Assembly: GCA_002404395.1 (NCBI GenBank)
Contig: DHJP01000009.1
Coordinates: 1-8,678, forward strand
Source: Clostridiales bacterium UBA4717
GTDB taxonomy: Bacteria > Bacillota > Clostridia > Oscillospirales > CAG-272
Length of the DNA stretch: 8,678 nt
Direction: 5' to 3'
A program made the position numbers and the translations under genes. This document shows positions 1 through 4,295 of this stretch, piece by piece (the first letter of the stretch is position 1; each line of letters opens with the position of its first letter). Below the pieces are notes generated by a model. The model was not told where the DNA came from. It worked only from the letters and a program-made list of their open reading frames with translations, and ran no database searches.

Positions 1-108
1 ACATGGTACGGCAGAGCATACATGATAGTTGAAGATAATACCACTAAGGCTGTCACTGTCATCTATGCCGACGACATTATTTCGGGAACATACACTCCCG
101 AAGCTTAA
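1..108 (+). CDS. C-terminal end of an unrecognised protein (5' truncated by window)
   Basis: Frame 1 is open from the first base to TAA at 106-108 and encodes 35 residues beginning TWYGRAYMIVEDN and ending SGTYTPEA. The alternating hydrophobic and polar pattern (for example AVTVIYADD) suggests beta strands, as at the end of an extracellular or beta-sandwich domain, but I do not recognise the family and assign no function. It is taken as real because the frame is open to the window edge, codon choice resembles the other genes, and a strong hairpin terminator lies 30 nt after the stop. The start and most of the gene are outside the window. Confidence 0.6.
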   Translation, partial: TWYGRAYMIVEDNTTKAVTVIYADDIISGTYTPEA

Positions 109-137
109 ATTTTGCCATACTCTCCTCCATATAGAAA

Positions 138-163
138 GGGGCTGCGGAATTTTCCGCAGCCCC
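138..163. terminator. Rho-independent-type terminator hairpin between convergent genes
   Basis: GGGGCTGCGG (138-147) pairs perfectly with CCGCAGCCCC (154-163) around the loop AATTTT. The plus-strand 3' flank is GATTTATT and the minus-strand flank is TTTCTAT, so the U-tracts are imperfect on both sides. The position, 30 nt after the upstream stop and about 70 nt beyond the end of the minus-strand DtxR gene, suits a shared bidirectional terminator. Confidence 0.75.
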
Positions 164-233
164 GATTTATTCGGGTATGTCCAAACGGTACCGAACTTAT
201 TTTATCAAAGCTTCGTATTTGCAAAAGTCTACG

Positions 234-608
234 CTATTTATTGTTGTTTTTGAGTTTGCCGACGTGACGTTTTATTGCGTCAAACGAGGCATCGCTGATG
301 TCGTGCTCGATCTTGCATGCGTCCTCGGCGGCGGTCTTTTCGTCAACTCCGAGCGAGGTGAGGCATTTGGTAAGCAGTGTATGACGTTCATATATTTTAC
401 TTGCAATTTCAAGTCCGGCATCGGTAAGCGTGAGATGACCCTCAGGACTTACCTTGACATATTCGCCGTGCTTCAGAAGTCCGATCGCACGGCTTACGCT
501 CGGCTTTGAAAAGCCCATGTATTCTCCGACGTCTATCGAGCGGACGTATGCGGACTTTTTTGACAGTACATATATGGTTTCGAGATACATTTCGCCCGAT
601 TCCTGCAT
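234..608 (-). CDS. DtxR-family iron/manganese-dependent transcriptional regulator (short form)
   Basis: A 124-residue metal-activated repressor. An N-terminal winged helix (about 1-65; recognition-helix region GFSKPSVSRAIGLL at 32-45) is followed by the metal-binding/dimerisation helices (about 66-120). Visible ligands match the primary site of DtxR/IdeR: M7 (SGEMYLETIY), C98, E101 and H102 (DACKIEH); H76 matches the ancillary-site His, but the other ancillary residues seem absent. The MntR pattern would place Asp at residue 7 and Glu at 98. The SH3-like third domain of long DtxR proteins is missing, as in MntR-sized members. The start at 608 is preferred over an ATG 34 codons upstream because AAGGAGGTG (622-614) precedes it at good spacing and the upstream extension overlaps the promoter. 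The stop is TAG. It lies downstream of the Crp/Fnr gene on the same strand. Family is secure; the metal is inferred. Confidence 0.92.
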   Translation of the reverse strand: MQESGEMYLETIYVLSKKSAYVRSIDVGEYMGFSKPSVSRAIGLLKHGEYVKVSPEGHLTLTDAGLEIASKIYERHTLLTKCLTSLGVDEKTAAEDACKIEHDISDASFDAIKRHVGKLKNNNK

Positions 609-642
609 ATGCGCACCTCCTTCATTATAAATAGTTTTGCAT

Positions 643-660
643 TTTATATCTGTATATAAA
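643..660. promoter_or_regulatory. AT-rich inverted repeat in the DtxR-gene leader, candidate operator
   Basis: TTTATAT (643-649) and ATATAAA (654-660) are perfect 7-nt inverted arms around CTGT. The dyad lies between the predicted -10 (680-675) and the ribosome binding site (622-614), where a bound repressor would block transcription. Autoregulation by the DtxR protein is plausible, but the sequence does not match the classical DtxR box (TTAGGTTAG type), so the operator role is an inference. Confidence 0.3.
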
Positions 661-674
661 CGATCTATGCGGAA

Positions 675-704
675 ATTATAGCACCGCAAAAATGAACGAT
701 TCAA
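675..704 (-). promoter_or_regulatory. Predicted sigma-A promoter of the DtxR-family gene
   Basis: On the minus strand, TTGAAT (704-699) is followed after 18 nt by a perfect TATAAT (680-675), giving an expected transcript start near 668 and a leader of about 60 nt. The inverted repeat CCGCAA (684-689)/TTGCGG (710-715) brackets the -35 region and could be a weak terminator for the upstream Crp/Fnr gene or a second operator. Confidence 0.65.
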
Positions 705-729
705 GAGCATTGCGGCAAATTTTTACGAT

Positions 730-1413
730 TTACAGCAGTTTTTTTAATTTTGAACGGTCAAGCACGGTTATCACGCCGCGTTTTGACTCGATAATACCGT
801 CGTCGGAAAATCTTTTGAGCATTCTTGAAACCACCTCGCGCGCCGAACCGGTATTCACCGCGATCTGCTCGTGCGTTTGTTCTATCGTGTCCGAACCGCT
901 CCGCAAGGTTTCGTCATATATGTATGAAGCAAGCCTTTTATCGAATCCCACGAACAGTATCTGCTGCATCGACCACATGACGTCCGAAAAATGCTCTGCC
1001 GCAAGCTTATAGACAAAGCACTCGGCGTATATATTGCGGTTTTTGACTGTATTAAGTGCGGCGGCGTTTATGAGCGTAAGCTCGGTGTCGGTATCAGCGA
1101 GTACATGCACGTCGAAATTTATGCTTTTTATCACGCATGATGCCGACAGTACGCAAAGCTCTCCTTCTGAAAGCCGCATAAGCATTATATCGCGGCCTTC
1201 CTCGGACTGCATACACACAGATATTCGTCCGTGCTTTACGATTATCATGCCGAGACATTCGCCGGTGCAGGTATGTATATCTGCGCGTGCGGGATAAGTG
1301 ACATCACGTGCGGTATCGGAAAGCAGGCGTTTGTCGGCTTCTTCAAGCTTATCCCAAAAGGGAAGAAACGCGGGTAGCTCCGAATAATAATTGTTTTTAA
1401 GTGCGCTGATCAC
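730..1413 (-). CDS. Crp/Fnr-family transcriptional regulator
   Basis: A 227-residue protein with an N-terminal cyclic-nucleotide-binding-type beta barrel (about 15-125), a long dimerisation helix (about 128-165) and a C-terminal winged helix. The helix-turn-helix THEQIAVNTGSAREVVSRML (180-199) is a near-classic Crp/Fnr motif and is followed by the wing KRGVITVLD. The cAMP phosphate-binding R-[ST]-A signature of E. coli CRP is absent; the site reads SEGELCVLSASC (82-93), common in Clostridia members of unknown ligand. There are six cysteines (49, 53, 67, 87, 93, 132) but no N-terminal Fnr four-cysteine cluster. The GTG at 1413 is chosen over an ATG at 1449: GGAGG lies 8 nt before the GTG, while the ATG has no ribosome site and sits upstream of the predicted transcript start. 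The gene diverges from the liv operon, so it may regulate that operon, itself or the DtxR gene; nothing in the sequence proves which. Confidence 0.9.
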   Translation of the reverse strand: MISALKNNYYSELPAFLPFWDKLEEADKRLLSDTARDVTYPARADIHTCTGECLGMIIVKHGRISVCMQSEEGRDIMLMRLSEGELCVLSASCVIKSINFDVHVLADTDTELTLINAAALNTVKNRNIYAECFVYKLAAEHFSDVMWSMQQILFVGFDKRLASYIYDETLRSGSDTIEQTHEQIAVNTGSAREVVSRMLKRFSDDGIIESKRGVITVLDRSKLKKLL

Positions 1414-1420
1414 GTGCCGT

Positions 1421-1427
1421 ACCTCCG
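1421..1427 (-). promoter_or_regulatory. Shine-Dalgarno that fixes the GTG start of the Crp/Fnr gene
   Basis: The minus strand reads CGGAGGT, ending 7-8 nt before the GTG at 1413-1411. It lies downstream of the in-frame ATG at 1449-1447 and so cannot serve it. This is the main reason for annotating the shorter protein. Confidence 0.8.
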
Positions 1428-1451
1428 ATAATTTCTGACAAATGTACATAA

Positions 1452-1480
1452 ATTATAACAATGCCGAAAGCAAAAGTCAA
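1452..1480 (-). promoter_or_regulatory. Predicted sigma-A promoter of the Crp/Fnr gene
   Basis: On the minus strand, TTGACT (1480-1475), a 17-nt spacer and TATAAT (1457-1452) make a near-consensus promoter. The expected start is near 1445, giving a leader of about 30 nt ahead of the GTG at 1413. Confidence 0.8.
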
Positions 1481-1496
1481 TACGCGATTTTGGCAG

Positions 1497-1510
1497 AACA
1501 AAGTGTTGTT
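1497..1510. promoter_or_regulatory. Dyad AACAA-N4-TTGTT upstream of the Crp/Fnr promoter
   Basis: AACAA (1497-1501) and TTGTT (1506-1510) are perfect inverted arms around AGTG. The centre is about 58 nt upstream of the predicted start of the Crp/Fnr transcript and more than 100 nt upstream of the livJ start. A second overlapping dyad, TTGTTT (1506-1511)/AAACAA (1521-1526), shares an arm. The size and placement suit an activator site, but the sequence is neither the CRP (TGTGA) nor the FNR (TTGAT) consensus. Confidence 0.2.
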
Positions 1511-1577
1511 TGGAGGAATAAAACAAAATTGATGAAAAAAATTATTCAAAATCGTGAATTTTTTCGTAACATTATAC

Positions 1578-1606
1578 TTTACAAACTTTTTTCTTTGTGA
1601 TATAAT
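1578..1606 (+). promoter_or_regulatory. Predicted promoter of the liv operon
   Basis: TTTACA (1578-1583), a 17-nt spacer and TATAAT (1601-1606) form a strong sigma-A-type promoter; the expected start is near 1612-1613. The 45 nt upstream (1534-1577) are A/T-tract rich, with a bulged inverted repeat GAAAAAAATT (1534-1543)/GAATTTTTTC (1556-1565), which could act as an UP-like element or a protein site. The start lies about 210 nt before the livJ ATG, leaving a long 5' untranslated leader. Confidence 0.75.
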
Positions 1607-1609
1607 ACT

Positions 1610-1675
1610 CCAAAGACCATAATTTGTACTTGATTGATTTAAAGCGATAAAGTGCATGATACGCGGGGTCTTTGG
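1610..1675 (+). other. Structured 5' leader element closed by a 9-bp inverted repeat
   Basis: CCAAAGACC (1610-1618) is perfectly complementary to GGTCTTTGG (1667-1675). Between them TGTACTT (1625-1631) can pair with AAGTGCA (1650-1656, one G-U), and ATTG (1633-1636) with CGAT (1645-1648), giving one long three-segment hairpin with loop ATTTAAAG. The predicted transcript start is at about 1612, inside the 5' arm, so about 7 bp of the closing stem would exist in RNA. The 3' arm is followed by ATTTTTACATTTT, so the element could be an attenuator-type terminator or a 5'-end stabilising stem. I could not match it to a riboswitch class I know. No T-box sequence is present. Confidence 0.45.
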
Positions 1676-1697
1676 ATTTTTACATTTTGAGAAAAGT

Positions 1698-1785
1698 GCG
1701 GAGACGGTGCTTTCAGGCACGCTTTCGCCCGGGTATTCGAAAAATGCCGTGACATTGCTTTTTGCGGCAAAGCGAAAATATCCGC
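1698..1785 (+). other. Second potentially folded domain of the livJ leader
   Basis: GCGGA (1698-1702) can pair with TCCGC (1781-1785) and enclose several short stems: GTGC (1707-1710)/GCAC (1717-1720), GGGTAT (1731-1736)/ATATCC (1778-1783, competing with the closing stem), TGCCG (1745-1749)/CGGCA (1765-1769), and GCTTT/AAAGC. No open frame with a ribosome site is visible. The region is about 100 nt of untranslated leader with dense complementarity. Which fold forms cannot be decided by eye. Confidence 0.25.
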
Positions 1786-1796
1786 TCATCATTTGA

Positions 1797-1818
1797 GTCG
1801 CCTACGGCGACATGGAGG
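1797..1818 (+). promoter_or_regulatory. Hairpin abutting the livJ ribosome binding site
   Basis: GTCGCC (1797-1802), TAC, GGCGAC (1806-1811) is a perfect 6-bp, 3-nt-loop hairpin. It is followed directly by ATGGAGG, whose GGAGG (1814-1818) is the Shine-Dalgarno for the ATG at 1824 (5-nt spacing). The same geometry occurs before livH at 3378-3392. The hairpin may keep the ribosome site single-stranded or tune translation. Confidence 0.55.
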
Positions 1819-1823
1819 TCATT

Positions 1824-3023
1824 ATGAAAAAGTTACTCGCAGTTGTACTTGCGCTTCTCATGCTCGTATCTGTAACGGCATGCGGAAAAGGCAATGCAGA
1901 CAATTCCGACAGCCTCGCCGAAAACACTTCCGGCGAAAAGGTAGTCAAGATCGGTATTTATGAGCCTGCTTCGGGTTCAAACGGTGCAGGCGGAAAGCAG
2001 GAGACACTCGGTGCAAAATATGCAAACGAGGTTACTCCTACCGTTGATATCAACGGCGAAACCTACAAGGTCGAACTTGTTTATGTCGATAATGCTTCGT
2101 CGAACGACAAGGCTCCGACCGCTGCCGCTGAGCTTGTAAGCGCAGGCGTTTCGGTCGTGCTCGGTTCTTACGGTTCGGGCGTTTCGATCGCTGCATCTTC
2201 GGTATTTGAAGAAGCAGGCGTTCCTGCGATTGGTATTACCTGCACGAATCCTCAGGTAACCGAGGGCAACAGCCACTACTTCAGAATCTGCTTCCTCGAT
2301 CCTTTCCAGGGAACGGTTCTTGCTAACTATGCGTACAATGAGCTCGGATTTACCAAGGCATACACTCTTGCCGAAAACGGCAATGACTATGACGAAGGTC
2401 TTGCTCACTACTTCACCGAAGCGTTCACCAAGCTCGGCGGAAGCGTTGAAAACGCAAACTTCCCCGAAAATACCGCTGACTTCAACTCGTACATTACCAA
2501 TGCGGTAAACGACGGTGCGGAAGTTATCTTCGCTCCTACTTCGGCAAGCTATGCACAGCTTATCATTGAACAGGCTGCCGCTAAGGGTATTGATGCAACC
2601 ATCATGGCGGGCGATACCTGGGACTCCAACCTTATCCTTGCAGCTGCAGAAGGCAAAGATGTTGACGTAAAGATCACAACTTTCTATCAGGAAGGCGGTA
2701 ACCCCGAATTCGATAAGAACTTCAAGGAATGGCTTGAAGCCGATCCTCAGAACATTACCGACAACGGCGGCAACAGCATAGTTGCAGCTAACCCGGTTAT
2801 GGCTTACGACGCATACAATGTTGCGCTTGAAGCGATCAAGCTTGCCGGATCGACCGATTCCAAGAAGATCATGGAAGCGCTTCCGAAGGTAGACTACACC
2901 GGCGTTACCGGTCACATCGTATTTGACGAGACCGGAGATGCGGTAAGAACTTCTGCATACATCAAGGTTGCCAACACCGAAACCGGTCTTTGGGACTTTG
3001 TTAAGGAGCAGGGTATAGGCTGA
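1824..3023 (+). CDS. livJ: Branched-chain amino acid ABC transporter, substrate-binding lipoprotein
   Basis: A 399-residue extracytoplasmic receptor of the type I periplasmic-binding fold (LivJ/LivK, Peripla_BP_6). It captures amino acids and delivers them to LivHM. The N-terminus is a lipoprotein signal peptide: MKK, a hydrophobic stretch and the lipobox VTAC with lipidated C20, then a Gly/Ser/Asn-rich tether to about residue 38. Family features include VVKIGIYEPASG (40-51) at strand 1, VVLGSYGSGVSIAASS (111-126) and VPAIGITCTNP (133-143), where LIV-type receptors contact the ligand alpha-amino and carboxylate groups, and the second-lobe segment AEVIFAPTS (232-240). The ATG at 1824 is chosen over an in-frame ATG at 1812 because the Shine-Dalgarno overlaps the latter. 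The ligand is inferred from the operon; relatives bind other small hydrophobic amino acids or amides, so Leu/Ile/Val is likely, not proven. Confidence 0.93.
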   Translation: MKKLLAVVLALLMLVSVTACGKGNADNSDSLAENTSGEKVVKIGIYEPASGSNGAGGKQETLGAKYANEVTPTVDINGETYKVELVYVDNASSNDKAPTAAAELVSAGVSVVLGSYGSGVSIAASSVFEEAGVPAIGITCTNPQVTEGNSHYFRICFLDPFQGTVLANYAYNELGFTKAYTLAENGNDYDEGLAHYFTEAFTKLGGSVENANFPENTADFNSYITNAVNDGAEVIFAPTSASYAQLIIEQAAAKGIDATIMAGDTWDSNLILAAAEGKDVDVKITTFYQEGGNPEFDKNFKEWLEADPQNITDNGGNSIVAANPVMAYDAYNVALEAIKLAGSTDSKKIMEALPKVDYTGVTGHIVFDETGDAVRTSAYIKVANTETGLWDFVKEQGIG

Positions 3024-3065
3024 GTCTACAGCTTGTTTGACTTGTAAAAAAGTAAATGAGGTAAA

Positions 3066-3096
3066 GAGGGCTTGGCATATTTTTTGCAAAGCCCTC
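3066..3096 (+). other. Hairpin just after livJ (weak or regulatory terminator)
   Basis: GAGGGCTT (3066-3073) pairs with AAGCCCTC (3089-3096); GCA/TGC pairs inside after one G-A mismatch, and the loop is T-rich. No T-run follows the 3' arm, so efficient intrinsic termination is not expected. It lies 42 nt after the livJ stop and could protect receptor mRNA from 3' decay. Its 3' arm overlaps the left end of the larger inverted repeat at 3080-3217, so the two folds are mutually exclusive there. Confidence 0.5.
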
Positions 3097-3217
3097 GCCT
3101 TGGTTTAATCCGTTATTTGCAATGCGTGATATATACGTGCACGGCGTGTATCCAACGATCCGCGCACGTATATGCGGGTATTGCAAATTACGGATCAAAT
3201 CCGACCGCTGCAAAAAA
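3080..3217. repeat. Long imperfect inverted repeat between livJ and livH
   Basis: Outer arms TTTTTTGCA (3080-3088) and TGCAAAAAA (3209-3217) are perfect complements. The inner arms, about 43 nt each (3102-3144 and 3160-3202), match almost throughout; shared blocks include ATCCGT, ATTTGCAAT and ATATACGTGC. The centre is about 15 nt (3145-3159). The unit has the shape of a small palindromic, MITE-like element or of a very stable mRNA hairpin. No target-site duplication is obvious and no ORF of quality lies inside. Sitting between a receptor gene and its permease genes, it could lower downstream expression relative to the receptor. Confidence 0.6.
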
Positions 3218-3377
3218 CAGAGGCATGAATTCCGATACCCGTCAGGCGTTTTTGCGTTATCGCGTAGACGGAAAGGCGATGACTGACGGCACGGCTTTGA
3301 GTTTCTGACTATGCTTGTTTTGCACGGCTGCGAAAATCGGCAGAGTTGATTCGACGGTTTTCGCATTGTCCGATTGA
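3218..3377 (+). other. Remaining livJ-livH spacer with two further inverted repeats
   Basis: No gene or promoter of consensus quality is visible. CCGTCAG (3239-3245) pairs with CTGACGG (3283-3289), enclosing ATCGC/GCGAT. TGCGAAAA (3329-3336) pairs perfectly with TTTTCGCA (3358-3365), extended by TCG/CGA. The stretch TTTTGC...GGC...GCGAAAAT (about 3318-3337) resembles one in the livJ leader (about 1759-1779), so the two leaders may be related copies of one element. Confidence 0.35.
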
Positions 3378-3400
3378 GCCGGCTGCGCCGGCATGGATGA
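3378..3400 (+). promoter_or_regulatory. Hairpin directly upstream of the livH start (copy of the livJ element)
   Basis: GCCGGC (3378-3383), TGC, GCCGGC (3387-3392) is a perfect 6-bp, 3-nt-loop hairpin preceded by TTGAG and followed at once by ATGGA, exactly as at livJ. The ribosome site is weaker here (GGATGA, 3395-3400), 5 nt before the ATG at 3406. Confidence 0.55.
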
Positions 3401-3405
3401 ATTTG

Positions 3406-4284
3406 ATGAATGTAACAATAGATCACCTTTTAGCCGGTATTTCGGCGGGCGGTCAATATGCCCTTATTGCTATCGGATATACGATGGTTTACGGAATATT
3501 GCGGCTTATTAACTTTGCCCACGGCGATGTATTTATGGTCGCCGGCCTTATAATGGTATATGCTTCGGCATCCTACCCGCTTTACATTTCGATTCCGATC
3601 GTACTTATCGGAACCGTGATTCTCGGTGTGCTTATTGAGCGCGCCGCTTACAAACCGCTGCGCAGTGCTCCGAGAATGTCGGTTATGATCTCGGCGATCG
3701 GCGTCAGCTACCTTTTGCAGAATCTTGCGCTTTACATAACCGGAGGTCTTGCGCAGACCTATCCGAGTATTCCGTGGATCGCCGATACCATTACGCTTTT
3801 CGGCGCTACCACAAAGCGAGTTACTTTGGTCACGCCTATTCTCACGATCGTGCTTGTCGTAGCGCTCGTTTTGCTTATACAGTATTCAAAGATAGGCATG
3901 GCTATGCGTGCGGTCTCCAAGGATTTTGAGACTTCACAGCTCATGGGAATCAAGATCAACTCTGTTATCAGCACGACCTTTATAATCGGTTCGTTCCTTG
4001 CGGCGGTCGGCTCGATACTTTATTTTTCAAGCTATCAGTCGGTAGTTACAACGTCGGGTGCAATGCCGGGTCTTAAGGCATTTGTCGCGGCGGTGTTCGG
4101 CGGCATCGGTTCGATACCCGGCGCGGTCGTGGGAGCGTTTGTTATCGGTATTTGCGAAAACATAATCAAGTCGAGCACCGATCTTTCAATATTCTCGGAC
4201 GCATTTACGTTTGCGCTTCTTATAGTGATCCTCTGCGTCAGACCGACCGGTCTGTTCGGCGAGAAGACCACGGATAAAGTTTAA
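3406..4284 (+). CDS. livH: Branched-chain amino acid ABC transporter permease LivH
   Basis: A 292-residue polytopic membrane protein, one half of the LivH-LivM channel; size is close to E. coli LivH. Signature segments: GGQYALIAIGYTMVYGILRL (15-34), INFAHGD (35-41), the coupling-helix region SKIGMAMRAVSKDFETSQLM (161-180, GI follows), GLKAFVAAVFGGIGSIPGAV (222-241) and the C-terminal VRPTGLFGE (278-286). Long hydrophobic stretches throughout give about eight membrane helices. The start is uncertain among ATG 3397 and ATG 3406: 3406 gives the usual LivH N-terminus and 5-nt spacing from GGATGA. An ATG at 3346 would place the strong hairpin inside the coding region. The stop TAA overlaps the livM Shine-Dalgarno, indicating close translational coupling. 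Confidence 0.93.
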   Translation: MNVTIDHLLAGISAGGQYALIAIGYTMVYGILRLINFAHGDVFMVAGLIMVYASASYPLYISIPIVLIGTVILGVLIERAAYKPLRSAPRMSVMISAIGVSYLLQNLALYITGGLAQTYPSIPWIADTITLFGATTKRVTLVTPILTIVLVVALVLLIQYSKIGMAMRAVSKDFETSQLMGIKINSVISTTFIIGSFLAAVGSILYFSSYQSVVTTSGAMPGLKAFVAAVFGGIGSIPGAVVGAFVIGICENIIKSSTDLSIFSDAFTFALLIVILCVRPTGLFGEKTTDKV

Positions 4285-4295
4285 GGAGGGCAAAT

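Noticed and set aside
177..509. A 110-codon plus-strand frame over the DtxR-family gene
   Set aside because: Antisense shadow of a well-supported gene and without a start signal.
1559..1573. CodY box near the livJ -35
   Set aside because: The best alignment to AATTTTCWGAAAATT has about five mismatches in an A/T-tract region, which is not distinguishable from chance.
1624..1650. Possible leader peptide (TTG start, reading MYLIDLKR) rich in Leu/Ile codons
   Set aside because: Attractive for branched-chain amino acid attenuation, but it has no Shine-Dalgarno, needs a TTG start and lies only about 12 nt after the predicted transcript start.
1397..1792. A 131-codon minus-strand open frame across the divergent promoter region
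   Set aside because: It overlaps both predicted promoters and the liv leader, has no Shine-Dalgarno, and its translation has no domain-like pattern.
1612..1811. T-box leader upstream of livJ
   Set aside because: The conserved T-box sequence (GGGTGG-n-ACCGCG type) and a specifier-loop layout are absent. The same check failed for asnS (6952-7060).
1977..3089. A 370-codon minus-strand open frame antisense to livJ
   Set aside because: A mirror of the livJ codon pattern; Cys/Arg/Val-rich composition with no recognisable family. Similar antisense frames lie opposite livM/livG and asnS and were dismissed for the same reason.
3080..3217. CRISPR or insertion sequence
   Set aside because: The repeat is a single inverted pair without spacer-repeat periodicity, and there is no transposase ORF or visible target-site duplication.
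3072..3308. A 78-codon plus-strand frame in the livJ-livH spacer
   Set aside because: No ribosome site, it runs through the long inverted repeat, and the composition is unlike the neighbouring genes.
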